Positions 12,814 to 26,155 are shown, counted from the stretch's first letter. The stretch is DNA of 64,000 bases from Pyxicephalus adspersus (GCF_032062135.1 NC_092861.1:61251777-61315776); one strand, 5' to 3'. Program-made: numbers and translations. The notes: generated by a model not told the origin, from the letters alone.

Positions 12814-14268
12814 TCTGCAAATGTTGGGTAAAATTTAGGTAAATTTTGGGAGGGAAAAATTATAAAAATATTCCATAGTCTATGGAATCAATAACCCATT
12901 ATTTTTTTATTGATTTGAGGCTTAGTCTCTCAGCCAGTGAGTTTTAGCAGTATTTTGTGTCATTGGCAGTACCGCCAATCGTTCCTAATTCCCTTCCATT
13001 GGCATACCTACAAATCACTATTTTGTAGACAATTCTAGCAATTAAATTACCAGGTACAAATCATTTTATTTCACTGCATTAGCAATTCAGAGCATTCGCC
13101 TGTGCGACATGGCCTTCAGTATTTCTGTCCTTGGCTGTCAAACCGAGGACTCTGACCCATTAGTTGTTTATGAGTCTGATCTGATTTGTATTCCTGAACA
13201 TATGAAACAACATATAGGCAAAATCACTGTATATTCACAGAAAAACAAAAACAAATCTGTTGCAAAACTGAACATTTAAACTGAATAAATTATAAATTAA
13301 TACATATGTATTGGTTACCCTATAGTGTTTGTAGAGACAACTTTTTTACAAATTATTTCGTTTCATAGTATGTCCTGTATACAAACCAGAAAGGCCAGGA
13401 TATCTCTCTAAAATGGGGTAAACTCCCTCAAAGTTGCTACTAGACAAATGCCCCCCTCTATTCCAGTCCTGGTAGCAATTAAAAATGTTCCTTCATTTCC
13501 AGCAATAATCACCAGAGCACAAAACAAGAATGAATCTCCATAGGGTAGGTACAGGCAGTGTACTAACCTCACCCCACTCTATCCAAAAAAAAAAGGTTTG
13601 CTTACAGACATACCTCAATGAAGTTGTGTAGATTCAAGGATACAGACTTGTAAAAGTATATACAAATCTCACATCTTACTCATTAAAAGAGTTTTGTTAT
13701 AGTTGTTAAATAAAGCAAAAGTCATCGGTTACCATTTTTGTTTACCCCTATGAAAAAGAGAAGTGGGGGTTGGTCTGTAGTCCTGTTTGTAAAGGCTTTG
13801 CCTCTATTGGTATCATTAAGTAAGCTAGGACAAGAAGTTTGTAACTAGTATTAGGTATTTTCAAGTATGAAAATAAAACGAAAAAGTGCAATGACATTCT
13901 TGCTGTTGGGTTCAGATACTCTTTAAGAAGGAGTTTTAGATCCTATTTTACAATACTGGTACAGTTCACTGCTTATCACAGAGCATGCAACCAATTTTTC
14001 CTTTGTGGTGCTGGTTATCCTTCAATCTTACCCTATGATCTAAAACCACTGCTTCCCAAACTTTAATGCCTGCACAGTGCTCAGTCTACAAAATCAACCC
14101 CCATATCTTCAGTTATGTAGCTCAATTTCATCTCATTATTGTATGCACATATACAATACTTTCTGAATTTGCCAGAAGGGATTCTAACACTTGTAAGATG
14201 ACATTGTAATATACTAATGCTGAATGCATTTTACTACTTATTCTTCTATAACTTCTTTGTTAAATTAG

Positions 14269-14348
14269 GTGGAAGCAGCTGATTCAGATTCAGAGAGTAA
14301 AGGAAGAGAATATCATTCTGTTGGGGTACAAGTGGAAGATGAAAAAAG
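14269..14348 (+). CDS. DLGAP2: DLGAP2 coding exon B
   Basis: This 80-base exon starts in phase 0 and ends two bases into a codon; the missing base comes from exon C to make Arg. It reads VEAADSDSESKG, then REYHSVGVQVEDEK. The acidic Ser/Asp stretch looks like a casein-kinase-2 type phosphorylation segment. SVGVQVED is a second dynein light chain type motif after the GIQ|VE motif formed at the upstream junction. Acceptor TTAG, donor AAAAG|GTAAAA. Corresponding DLGAP paralogues carry the same pair of motifs in tandem, which fits multivalent binding of the dimeric light chain. Confidence 0.9.
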
Positions 14349-14800
14349 GTAAAAACCACTACGAACCGTGATAATTTTTTCACCGTGTTTCACCATTTTC
14401 CTTTGACTATTTTATTCTCCTAATATTTGTCTGTAGTTTGTCATATGGCCACACACAGATTAATGCTTTGCAGAGTTTAGAAACTATAAGTATTTTTTAT
14501 AAGACCAAAAACTATTTTAGGTTTCTTAGTCACCTACAAGTTTATTTGATAAAGCAGTGCAGAGATATATAGAAATAATTTTATTAGAAATAGAAATAAT
14601 TTATTGATTTTGGAAATTCCTGGGTTCTCTGGGCTACAGTATGCAACAAATCATGATTGCTTCATTTGGTGATTAATTAAGAAAGTTTCTTGGCAATTTT
14701 TTTTTATTTGTTTTTTTTTTAACTAAATTGTGTTAAAAAAGTGTAGCCTCTTATTCTTCGTTTCATCTCACTCTCATTTTTGTGAGGATAAATAGATAAA

Positions 14801-14944
14801 GGCCCTGATTTATTAAAGCTCTCCAAGGCTGGAGAGGTTACACTTTCATTAGTGAAGCTGGGTGATTCCAGGTTTGCTGGATCACCCAGCTTCACTAATA
14901 AAAGTATATCTTTCCAGCCTTGGAGAGCAATAACAAATCAGGCC
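14801..14944. mobile_element. Palindromic MITE (family with CAAGGCTGGAGAG), copy 1
   Basis: The arms starting GGCCCTGATTTATTAAAGCT and ending ACAAATCAGGCCC are inverted copies along almost their whole length. They share the words CTCCAAGGCTGG and GAAGCTGGGTGAT with their complements on the right. A second, longer copy lies at 23917-24139. There is no coding capacity, so mobilisation would need a transposase from elsewhere. Confidence 0.8.
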
Positions 14945-15521
14945 CAAAGAATTCACAGCACAAAGTCAAAAATAAACCAGGTACAAAGATTATATCAAAT
15001 AACTTAAAAGAATAGTATAGGAATTAGAGATAAGAAAACTAAAGGAGGCTAGAAGGAGGGAAGGAAATGAACAAGAAAAAAAGAAGGGGATGAGTAGGGT
15101 CAACTTCTCTAAGTGGGCCACAACACTTCAAAACTCAATATATCAAAGACTCGCATCTGGTTCCACAGTATTCCATCCAAGGTGACCAAATCACCAAAAA
15201 TTTCTTATGACTGTTTAAAGTGATAGTGGTCAACTTTTCTTTAATCATTATACTGGTAATTCTATTAAGGACTCTATTAAGAAAAAGCAAAGGAATGGGG
15301 ACTACAATAATGTAATAGTTTACACTAAAAATAAAAAATAAAAATCTGTTCACTTTTTAAGGTTATTACAAATCCAAGTACAAAATCCAAGAGCATCCAA
15401 TAGGTTGGATTACATCTACTAATATGTATACTAATAATAACAGTAATTTGGAAGGCATTCAATAAATGCTAAACAATAGATGACTAATGCACTAAAGTCC
15501 CATCTATTGTTTCTGCCAAGG

Positions 15522-15953
15522 TAAGGATACGTACACATTTGCAATAATTTTCTTTGGAAACGAACCACTAATGACCGATCGATAATTGTTAACAAAAAAA
15601 GTGAACAACGACTGGCAGACGACGCCGATGAACGAGGAATGTGGCTGAAAATGAACAACCGTATCAGATTGGGCGACGATGATTCGCTATCTATTGTGTG
15701 TACAGTCATTCAGTGATCGTGGATTGTTCTGTGATACACTTTCTCCTGTACATGTCACTTCCTGCATCGTTCAAACGATCGTATCTAGTGTGTGTACATT
15801 ATTGGTGGAATATATTTGAATGACGATCGTATCGTTTCAGCATGTACAGAATTGTGCACAATACGATCATTCAAAATTAATGTGAATAATAGTTGATCGG
15901 TCATTAATCGTTCGCTTTTTATTGACAATTATTGCACATGTGTACGTAGCCTA
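15522..15953. mobile_element. Complete MITE with TACGTACACAT terminal inverted repeats
   Basis: The left end reads TAAGGATACGTACACATTTG and the right end, in reverse complement, TTAGGCTACGTACACATGTG, both followed by CAATAATT. This gives a terminal inverted repeat of about 30 bp with few mismatches. The 430-bp interior is rich in CGATCGT-type words and has no open frame for a transposase. The superfamily is not certain from the ends alone. Confidence 0.8.
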
Positions 15954-16266
15954 ACTCATCATTTAAACCATTTTGATTGGCTTGTAAAATTTGCAACTCA
16001 ATAAGAATGGTGTACAACCACTTGTAACTGGTAAAAGGTAAGCATTTAGAAAGTGGCCCTGCTGTTTAAAAGGAATATTTTCTAGGAGGCTATATTTGAT
16101 ATTCTAAGTTGTTAAAGTGTTGTCAATGGTGATACATAAAAGTGTGACATAGATCTTCACAATGGGCAATAAAAAAGTTGATGTACAGCATTTCCTAAAA
16201 AATCCTAGGATGACATACTGATGATATTAGGTTTTTATTGATCTTTCTTTACTTTCATTTGTTTAG

Positions 16267-16682
16267 ACAAGGACGCTTCAAGAGATCAAATAGTGTGACA
16301 GCAGCTGTACAAGCCGACCTTGAATTAGAGGGCTTCCCTGGTCACATCACAATGGAGGATAAAGGTCTCCAGTTTGGATCCTCATTTCAAAGACATTCTG
16401 AACCTAGCACCCCAACTCAGTATGGTGCAGTAAGAACAGTACGGACTCAGGGACTGTTTAGCTACAGAGAGGATTATAGGACCCCAGTGGACACATCAAA
16501 TTTACCACCACCAGACCCATGGCTGGAGCCTGCTCATGAACCAGTAGACTCAGGCCGGATATCACCTAGTCGGCAAGATGGGACATGGTTTATGAAGTTG
16601 CTCCATGCAGAAACCAAAAGAATGGAAGAATGGTGTAAGGACATGGAGAGGGAAGCAGAGGAGAATGATCTTTCTGAAGAAA
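16267..16682 (+). CDS. DLGAP2: DLGAP2 coding exon C (start of GKAP-homology domain)
   Basis: The first base completes an Arg codon, then QGRFKRSNSVTAAVQADLEL follows, a block typical of DLGAP2. Further on come FGSSFQRHSEPSTPTQY, FSYREDYRTPVD, LPPPDPWLEP and the first helix of the C-terminal GH1 domain (WFMKLLHAETKRMEEWCKDM, then EREAEENDLSEE). RSNSV and RHSEP are basophilic kinase-type sites. The exon ends one base into a codon at GAAGAAA|GTAAGA. That base plus the AT that opens exon D makes Asn, where relatives as I recall them have Ile or Val. Polypyrimidine tract and acceptor GTTTAG precede it. Confidence 0.93.
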
Positions 16683-17528
16683 GTAAGAAACCACTTTATT
16701 TCTACATACACACGCTTACACCTGTTTGTTCCAGTAGTATTTTTTTTTTTCTTTTTTCATTTGCATCACACATGCGTTAGGATTAACTGTAGTAAAATGA
16801 AATATAGAAACCATGGTTAGGTATCTCTCTGCACTAAAAACAGTTACTAAAAGTGGATTTTATGAAAAAAATGTTTTACTTTGGTGCAGTTAGGAATTTT
16901 TTTTTTTATTTGAATTTCTCGCCTATTATAAAAAAAAAAAAACAATCTCCATATTCTGTTGGCCTGTCATTCAAGAGTAAATATTTTAAAATTAATGCAA
17001 GTGTTCGTATAAATTGTTTTATCGTATGTACAACACAAGTAGAACCTTTTGAGTTTATTTTGTATATTTATAGCAGCAACTTGTTATACAACATTTTACA
17101 GGGCAATTATCACCATTCACATGCCTCCGGGAAGTCTATCTAATATATCCAGTTCACATCACACCTTGTCTCTGGGGAATACTACCATCTAATATTCTAT
17201 TTATACCAGAACCTGCTTTTGGCGGAAACTACCATCTAATAGTCTACCACTATTTACACATACAAACTTGCTAAAGACAGTGTAGTCACATTCCTTGTGA
17301 TTGTGAGAGTAGCTGTGGAAGCCCAGGGAAAACGTCACCTAAATACTGAAAAACACTTAAATTTGGAGAGTATGCTTTTTGGGACTGAAACCCAAGACCC
17401 AGTGTTAGCCATATACTCTGGTAGGAGTCACAATACTATATCCATTGCATATACTGTAGAACTGAACACAGAATGCTCCACCACAACAAATCTCTTGAAA
17501 GTGTACAAAATCTGAATCATGTCTAGAG

Positions 17529-17743
17529 CAGCCTTTCTTGACCTTATTAACACAAGGAAATCCCTTAAAATTACTTTCAGGTCTTAGACCGATGGTAATT
17601 TGGAAGAATGCTTCTTACATTGCTAGCCAGTGGGAAGAATGTCACCCTTACAGATAGCCAAAAAAATTATTGGTGTCTTTTAAACTGACCTGGGAGACAA
17701 AAACCCCTAGCTACTTCTGGAGGACCCCAGTTGAGAAACACTG
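17529..17743 (-). mobile_element. hAT-type non-autonomous element, copy 2
   Basis: The ends are CAGCCTTTCTTGACC and, on the complement, CAGTGTTTCTCAACTGGGGT, the classical hAT terminus pattern. The flanking octamers GTCTAGAG and GGCTAGAC agree at six of eight positions, consistent with an old 8-bp target duplication. The interior matches copy 1 (10452-10725) in the opposite orientation. Confidence 0.65.
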
Positions 17744-18226
17744 GGCTAGACAATATACAGTCATATTTATAATCCTTCATAAAGTATCTCTGTTTAAAAT
17801 CATTTTTAAGTAGGCGTGGCAGATACTAGGACTTAATGTCCGAATATATGACTCCTTTTTTGCTATACAGTATTGTGCATTAGATAGAAATCAAATAGAT
17901 TACTTGGCATTTTCCATCCCGATGCAATAAATATTACATTACTGGCATAAACAAAGTTTTAAGTTGAAAAAACCTAAAAACTGTCCGAAAGGTTTTTTTA
18001 GATATGTCTGTGAAAATGTTTTAATTTAAATAAGGATACACATTTCATCTATTTCCCTTTTTATACACAGCATACATTCCATCACAGTAATAGGATACGG
18101 GTATTTTCTTAAGGTCAATGGAGCATTGCTGATATGTATAAAAGCCTACCCAATTGGAGATAGATAAATAACTTCACTATACTGTAGAGTAAGTGTTCTA
18201 AATCAGTGGTTTTCTACTCTAGTCTG

Positions 18227-18633
18227 TAAAGCGGACCTAAAGTGAAAATAAAACACCAGGAGGTAATACTATTTGACAGAAAATACATGCAATGTGTCTT
18301 TTGTCAAATAACTAACTCCCAGTCCCCTGGTGGCTTTTTGTTTCAGCTCTAAACTGCACGGTGCACACAGAGCTAGCCAATGGGAATAAAGTAATTTCTG
18401 TGTATGTTCCATCATCCACAGAGTGAGGAAGATGGCTGTCTCCACGGAAGTGCACCGTGATGCCAGCGGTGAGGATGGCTGTGCCCTAGGATGCAGAGAA
18501 GACAGGTTGGGCCTGTAATCGCTGCAGGGAGACAGCACAGGGTAAATATGTCCCATAATCAGCAAGAATGCTGTGTGTACTTGCTAATTATGGCAGAAGC
18601 TCACCACCAAGAAGTTTAGTTCCACTTTAAATA
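18227..18633. mobile_element. Probable TIR element with AAAGTGGAACTAAA-type ends
   Basis: The left end has TAAAGCGGACCTAAAGTG and the right end, in reverse complement, TTTAAAGTGGAACTAAAC, an imperfect inverted repeat. The 400-bp interior is GC-richer than the flanks and has no transposase frame. Related ends seem to occur at 19925 and at 30382, which suggests a dispersed family. Confidence 0.5.
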
Positions 18634-19561
18634 ATCCCAAAACTGTATCTTTTCACTCTGATTATTCAGCTGTGGTTATAAATGAGCCTGTGATACTAAT
18701 TGTATCACTTGTTATTGAAAAAAGGGTTCAAGGGTTCTGCACTGTCTTAAAAAATGGCAACACTTTCCAATTAAAATTTCCAAGAACTGTAACTGCCTTG
18801 GCAAAACATGTTTTTTCTGCATATTGGGATTATAGGATTAACATTCTAACAAGTGGTGAACATTTAGTTGTTATTCTGTTCAGCCAGTAAAATAGATTTC
18901 ATGTTGCTCCCTTTGAAAATTGACCCTGCTTACAGCTGATTACCTAAGGTACACAAAATATGGCAGCAAAATAACTTCAAATAAAATTTATCTGTAATTG
19001 TGTGATGGTTATATAACAAAAAGGTCCCAGTTTACTTAATCCCCTGGTAAAAATTGTTACATGAATTATTTATATCTAGATTTTGTGTTGAGGCTTTAGA
19101 TTTCTTGCTAGATCCACATAATTACTTTATTCATTTATATGTAGTATGTACTCTTTCAGTACGTTCTGGCAAAGAAGCCTTTGTGATATCATATGCATGA
19201 AAGGTAATTAAATCCCACTTGATAATGTTTGATGGAAGAAATGCCACCTACAGAATGACAAAATGTATATATGATATGCAATAGAGTGTATCATTGAGAT
19301 TTTGTTACACAAGCACTAAATTGTGTTAATCCGTATATAATAGGAGTGTCAGCAGAAAACACAAATGTGCTATGAAGGGTACTACAAAGGCCTTTACAAT
19401 GGCATACCGGTATGCAAACTAACCAATGCATGGGAGACATAAAAAGGACTACAATATGGACAGTAGAATTAGCAAATATATTGGCACACAGAGTTGAATG
19501 AAGACCTCTAATGTCAGTAGTAATGACCCGCATATTAGTGGGAGTAATAACTCCCTCTGCC

Positions 19562-19645
19562 ACTGCGTCAGTGGTCAGTAGGGGTAATAAATGCTTGCAT
19601 CAGTGGTCAGTAACAGTAGTAAATGCTTGTTACTGTGTCAGTGGG
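19562..19645. repeat. Short degenerate tandem repeat
   Basis: The words CAGTGGTCAGTA and GTAATAAATGCTTG / GTAGTAAATGCTTG recur about every 36 bases, giving about two and a half degenerate units. Confidence 0.5.
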
Positions 19646-22600
19646 AGTGCCTGCAAATAAATATTAAATGTGTAAATATCTTTAAAACTTAGTTCAAACA
19701 AGTGATTTATTTGACAATTTGAGGCAGCTCCAGAGCGGCTGCCAGTCACCAAGAAGAGCAAATGGCCATGCTCAGGCCATGTCAAACTGAGATTGTTGGG
19801 GTGTTTGGCGGGCAGTCATCAACAGACCCTATTTGTTCTCTATGAGAAGACAAGAGCAGAAAACTGCTTAATGTGGAACGAAACCCACAATTATTGATTT
19901 ATTTCTGTTTCATTGCTGGACACAGCTTTAGTTCTACTTTAAAGCCTCCTTTTGTGGATGCATTTGACTGCAGTGAGGAACTAGTAACCACTCTGCCAGT
20001 GTAAATTAGCTGTTAACGATACACATTGTTCTGTGTATGAGTAGACTTATAGTACATGGTAACCAGTCTTACCCTGCTGGCCTAGGTTCATGCATTGGGT
20101 TTCCACCACCCAAACCTTAGATTTGTGTTTCTTTTTAATGGCCTAACATATCATATGCAAATAGCATTACTGTCCTTGTAAAATACAAAAATGTTTGTCT
20201 CCTGCTGACATATCTATCAGAAAAACGAGAAACAAGAGTCATTGGCAAGACTGTCACAGGCCTGTGACATTAAATAAGGTCATTAATCAATGCTCTTACA
20301 AAAATGTAAACTGTATTTCAGCAGAGCCTATAAAGTTAATGAGCAAAGCTGTGGGGCATAAAATCTGCATTATGTTCTGTGTTCCATGACATTCCTAAGA
20401 GCTGTAATTTAGTTTGTTAGACACATAAACAGATTTGTCCCTGCTTAGATACAACTGACATTGGGTTATACGACTTGGCTTACCTTGCAAGATGAGTTTG
20501 CTAACATTTAGTTGACTGAGTCCTAAAAATATTATTTAAAGTCAAATTTGTACCCTAAAATTTTACATTATTGTACTACTGCCAACATTCTAGATATATC
20601 CGGCCCTAAATCTCAACCCCTATCTAAGAAACTATAGGCAATGGTGAGGGTACCAACATAAAATTGCAGCATTTAGATTATTTTAAATACTGGCATTCTA
20701 AATATGAATTAGGAATTTATGTATTTTTTGAGGAAATATATGGATTTTCAAAAGTAAGAAACAGGACAAAAAAAATAAAAAAAAACGGGTTGTGCCATTG
20801 CCTTTCGGACTGTAATTCCCAACCTTGGCTTTTCTACTTGGTTACCTGCTTAACTGGAACATGTCAGAACTCCTGATCTAGGTCAGTCATCTCTTATGTA
20901 TTGGGATGTTACATAAAGGATGGAGACAACGGACATGATGCTAACAAGATCTAAAAGAGGTTGGCAATGGAAGAACCCTTATTTCTGATTCAGCAGGGTC
21001 ATTTAACAAATAGCATCTGACATTGTAGAAACTGGTGGCTATGCAGATAATTGACATACTACTGAATACATGTGGAGGCAGTACCAGCCTTTTGAGCAAA
21101 ATGTATTCATTCATAACAATGAATAAGGCATTTTATAATTCTTAACTGAAGAAGGTCCAGTCTGTTTGCAGCTATTATCAAGTGAACATTGAACGTAGAT
21201 AACACTTGATTGGCTGTTATGGGCAATTCTTTTTTTGGTAATTTTTAATATAATATTGTGAGAAGTCATTGATTTACTAAACAAGTTAAACTGACCATAA
21301 ATATTTGGAAAATCAATGGTGTTAACCTTCTCATAGAAAGGTTTCCTAATTCATACTGCCTGGTTTGTCTAGGAACTCACAGGCCTTGTATGTGGTTCAC
21401 ACATCTATACTATGTTCATTCTTACCAATAACACATAATAAACATAACAGTACCCATGTAAACCTATTACTTTTTATAAAGCACTAAACACATTGTTGCA
21501 GTTTGCATATAGAATATGCTGAATGTCAGATAATGGAAGCAGTGTAAACCTCCTACTATAAAGGAATAGAGTAATAAGAGAAACAACTTCTAGATGCATG
21601 TACACATGCATCTTCTTTTGGGTTACACTGTATCATGTAGACACATGTGAAATTACAAATACATTTGTTCCTTTACATTGAATGAAAGGTGAATGACCCT
21701 GAGCTACATCTGATGGGGAGCAATGGCCATTTGTGGTTCCAAAAGTACCGAACGTTATTTAAAGGCAGAATAACACACATTATAGAGTAGTTTACCGGTC
21801 TTCACAGATATCTTTAATATTTATTTAAGTCTATTAACAAGTTGTTAATTGATATAAATTGGTGTCTGTTCAGTACTATGGTCTGGGTTGGAAATAAAGT
21901 CTTTAAACAAGACCAAATATTGTGGCCAGTATTTAGATACTCAAGAACTATAAAGTAATGTTGGTTACTAAGTATATTTTACAAAAAAGGAGGTCAAGTG
22001 TTATGTCCAGGAAAAATACAAACATTGCCCTGGTAAAAGTTAAAGCTTGAAACTTTTAAAAAGCTCACATTGCTACTTAAATTGCTACTTTCAGAACTAA
22101 GTAAGTAAACTTTTAAAAAAAACTTTTTTCAGGTAGTTCTGTCAGGAAGGTTATTCTAAATGCAAGTTAGTGCTCTTCCTATTGAGAATCAAAAGAGGTA
22201 TAAAGAATCTCATATAAGCCACTCTATGAAAGAATATATATTTAAAGTAGCCTATAAAGTAGAATTTCAGTCCTATTCTACTCCCACTGGTTTCCCCACA
22301 CAGAACTACTCCCTGAAAGTAACTTTTACACTTCTGTGAGTATGGTTTACTTGTGGAACGTTTGTAATGATGAACAGGACAGTACACAAATTGTAATATT
22401 AGTACTGTTCTCTGCATCATTCTTTGTGAGCCTCTGCAGGTTTAGTGTTGGGGGACAGCACAGGGACATCTCAAAGTGCAATGCTGGTGTATAGATATTG
22501 GTAATTAATGCTTTGAAACTTTTCTTTTTTCCCACATATAAGAAGAGAGGAGATGGAGGAAATGGAGAACCACTTTAAAATTTGAGGGAATATATAGTCA

Positions 22601-23569
22601 TGTAAAAAAAATTTTCTGTATATAAATGTCAATATTGATAAGTTTATTGTAGCCATTTAAGTGATCCTGATTTTTATAAACCTTGTTTCTGTGTGTAGTT
22701 TGTAAATACAATTGTACGCAGGGGAGCACATTTGCTCTTTACCTATACAATATGTGTTTTCTGCTTAGTAGTTTGACATAATAATTGTGCTTATTGTTCC
22801 TTTCTATTGATACAAGTTCAAATCAGCTTTGACTGACTAACAACAATAGACTTCATGGCTTTTATGCTGCAGTCTCAGTACGCTCATGCTGACTATACTG
22901 TATAAATATACAGGGAGTAAGATCATCTATTATCTGTAAAGCACAAACATTGTAACAACTAAATAATATAAAAATGTGAATTAAACATCACAAATTGAAT
23001 TTATGTACATGTTACAGAAACACAAACTGCGAATTCATTACATTTGCTTGACATTTCTGGAGCTGTAAAAAAATTTTCTCCATAGCATCTCTTTCAAATT
23101 ATTATATGTTACACAGGTGTCAAGTTTTGCATCATTCATTTAAATAAACAATGAATACTGCATTTCATAAAAGACCATTAAGTCAAGGTTATCACTGATG
23201 TGGAGGTTGTGGTGCATTTACCACTTCTTCTTGCAGGGAACTGCTATCTCTTGTGAGTTTCCACCAGCTGTGAAATGTGCAGATGTTGGTTCCTTAAGAA
23301 CTGGCACTGCAGAGCGATTGTTTGAGCAGCTGGCAAGGTGCCAACCACAAGGAGCCATGCAGGATTGCTTGATCCCTGGCAGGATCCTTACAGGTAGTTA
23401 GGGCCCAAGAGTCTATGCGACATCAGGTTTTCACCAGGGTACCCTGCAAGGGGTGATGGGCCGATAGCCTAGAGGCCAGTGAGCTCTTTGCTGCTAAATG
23501 CCACCAAGTCGCAACCCTCAAGCTCACCCTACCTGAGGAGAAAAGCTGGAGCAGCCTTGGTGTGGAGAC

Positions 23570-23720
23570 AGGCAGTAGGTGAATGCAGTCTGGGGCCAAG
23601 CCAGGGTCAGGGCAGGCAGCAGACAAACCTAGTCAGGGTCCAGGCACAAGTCAGGGCAGGCGGCAGGCAGATGTGGTCAGAGTTCAGGCACAGGTCAGGT
23701 CAGAAATTTCAAAGAAACAA
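23570..23720. repeat. Degenerate minisatellite (about 40-bp unit)
   Basis: The words GGTCAGGGCAGGC, GCAGGCAGA and GTCCAGGCACA / GTTCAGGCACA recur two to three times with a spacing of about 40 bases. The block is GC-rich against an AT-rich intron and lies in a larger segment (23220-23780) that looks like part of an old retroelement. Family not identified. Confidence 0.45.
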
Positions 23721-23916
23721 TGCAGGGTATCAACGTAGCTGGTGCAGTCACAGCACCAGCCACCATTACTGCTACTAAACTAGTCCATTACTGAGACTAA
23801 ACTAGCCTCTGTTGCTTTAAGGAGCTCCTTCACCCTGGGCTGTTTTAGTGTGAGCAAGACTGCCCACAGATTTGTGAGACCGAGAAGTGCTTCATGCTCT
23901 GTCAGCCAGAAACAGT

Positions 23917-24139
23917 GGCCCTGATGTATTAAAGCTCTCCAAGGCTGGAGAGTATACACTTTTATCAGTGAATCTGGGTGATCCAGCAAACCTGTAATGG
24001 ATCTGGTCCAGTGTTGAAAAAATTTGCTAACAAATGGCAAGTTACTTTTAAGAAATCCATTTTAGGTTTGATGGATCACCCAGCTTCACTGATAAAAGTG
24101 TATCTTCCCATCCTTGGACAGCTTTAATAAATCAGGCCC
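23917..24139. mobile_element. Palindromic MITE (family with CAAGGCTGGAGAG), copy 2
   Basis: It starts GGCCCTGATGTATTAAAGCT and ends TTTAATAAATCAGGCCCA. The arms share CTCCAAGGCTGGAGAG and GGTGATCCAGCAAACCTG with the copy at 14801-14944. Between the arms is an extra, non-matching spacer of about 70 bases, so this copy is longer. Confidence 0.8.
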
Positions 24140-24626
24140 AGAGAGTAGGTGCTGCTCATGGCAGCTCAACAGGGCAGACAGGAGTGGGATGCAGCAGGAC
24201 GGTTCAGCAGGGACGCTGTGGGAATCGATCCCTGTGTCACTAAGCTCCTTAGTCCATAGGTCAGGGTCTTGTAGTCTCTGGACTTTTTTGCAAACTGATA
24301 TTTAAGCCCTATCCAGTATAAAACGTATTACCTTTGTCACTTAACTTTCAGATGAGCATTAAAAGCTCTGGTATTCAACTGGTGTTTGACAAGACCCAGC
24401 CCTGGAAAAGGAGAGGAAATAATCTTAGTTTAGGATTTAAAGGATTCTCAGGGACAACTGGTCTAACACTAATATTGTTCTCTAATAATGTATTAAAGCC
24501 CTTTCATCAAGTCTACCAGACAGGCTTAAGGGTCTGTAGGTTTCATAAGGGAGTTTAAAACACTGATTAAATAAATATTTGCTTTCAACTTAATATTACA
24601 CTGGTAGTGCTAAAATGTGCCTTATC

Positions 24627-24653
24627 GATTGATTGATTGATTGATTGATTGAT
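24627..24653. repeat. (ATTG)n microsatellite
   Basis: About six and a half copies of GATT/ATTG in a row. Confidence 0.9.
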
Positions 24654-26155
24654 GTACATTTAAATGTTACTCTTTAATTTCTAATTTCTTTAGCACTCTA
24701 AATAACATTTATTTTAACTGTCATACTATGTACTATTCAAAAAATGGGTAAGTATGGGTAAATATCTCTTGGATTCTAAAGGAGTAATGAGTGAGGTGAA
24801 AACTGATGGTCTACACTTGTGAAACACCTAAACCCAACAACCTCAAATCACCTGCAACACAGCCTTCTGATAATAGCTGGGTACTGGAAACACCACTAGA
24901 ACACACCCCTACAACAGACTGGAGCATAATCTTTTAGAGTTTTGAGCCTCCAGCTAGTCAAAAACGCAAACGTGAGGCACATTGGCATCTAACAAACTTC
25001 CTAAAAGCATCAAAAACTAGGGCTGTGGTATTTCCTTTTATTTTGTAATAATTTTTTTTTTCTTTGGGTGGTATAAGGTTTTCAATAAAGTGCTTTAAAG
25101 GAGCAAGGTGTGTGAAAGGCTTTATTCTGTGCACTAAGTTGGTTTGTATCTAGTCACACACATAACTGCATTAGAAATTATATTGGTAATGAACTTTAGG
25201 GAATGTGATTAGAATTCAGTAACATAAGACGTTAAAGAGAGCACAAGTGGTTGGTAGGCCGCCTAATGGAACAGGTCATAACATTTCAGAGCAGCACTAC
25301 AACATGAGAGGAAAGTCACAAGAGGGGAGTAAGTGATTACATCACAGGTGTATACACTCTTTATTGCAAGAGTGAAAAAACAGCCTACTCGTTTTTAAAT
25401 AAAGTTAATTTCAACTTCAAAATAAAACGTTTTATAGAGAAACTGCCATGGCTGTCAGAAAGCAGTGTTTATTATAATTATTATTAATATTAACAATAAA
25501 CAGGTTTTATATAGCGCCAACATATTACGCAGCGCTGTAAATTAAATAGGGGTTGCAAATGACAGACGAATACAGACAGGGATACAGGATGAGAGGACCC
25601 TGCTCCGAAGAGCTTACAATCTAGTAGGTGGGGGAATTTACACACAATAGGATGGGAGATATGTAGTGGTGGAAAGTAGTGATGGTTTCAAAAGACAGAA
25701 GAAGATAGGTAGGCAAGTTTGAAAAAATGGGTTTTGAGTGCTCTTTTAAATGAGTAGGAGCTAGACGAGGAAGACCATTCCAGACGGGTTAGGAGAATAC
25801 CAGAAAGAAGGATGTTACAGTAGTCCAGACGAGAGATGATAAGAGCGTGTACAAGGAGTTTAGTGGTCTCAGGGGACAGGTAGGGGCGTATTTTGGAGAT
25901 GTTGCGTAGATGAAAGTGACAGGACCTGGAAATGTTCTGAATATGGGGGGTAAATTAGAGGACAGAGTCAAGTGACACCAAGTCAAGTTGCCTGAGGGGA
26001 GGGTCGAATAACAGTGTTGTTAACAGTTAGAAATATGTCGGGGAGATTTGGAATTTGAGGGGGGGATGATGATGAGTTCTGTTTTATCCAGGTTGAGTTT
26101 CAAAAATTGGTCAGACAGCCATGATGATATGGTCGACAGGCAGCAGAGACCTTAT

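Larger units (their letters stand above)
5855..14268 (+). other. DLGAP2: DLGAP2 intron between exons A and B
   Basis: This 8.4 kb intron is AT-rich. It holds a TA-rich stretch right after the donor, a composite TIR-element region (about 7672-8090), a (TA)n run at 9368-9390, a hAT-type element (10452-10725) and a poly-T run at 12785-12812. I searched by eye for a short alternative exon here, because mammalian DLGAP2 isoforms may differ at this junction, and did not find one that I can defend. Between 10730 and 14260 I see nothing else. Confidence 0.6.
14349..16266 (+). other. DLGAP2: DLGAP2 intron between exons B and C
   Basis: About 1.9 kb. It carries a palindromic MITE (14801-14944) and a complete TIR element (15522-15953). 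The remainder is AT-rich with nothing else recognisable. Confidence 0.7.

Noticed and set aside
14801..14944. Long hairpin considered as a microRNA gene
   Set aside because: A second copy at 23917-24139 and the shared ends show that it is a MITE.
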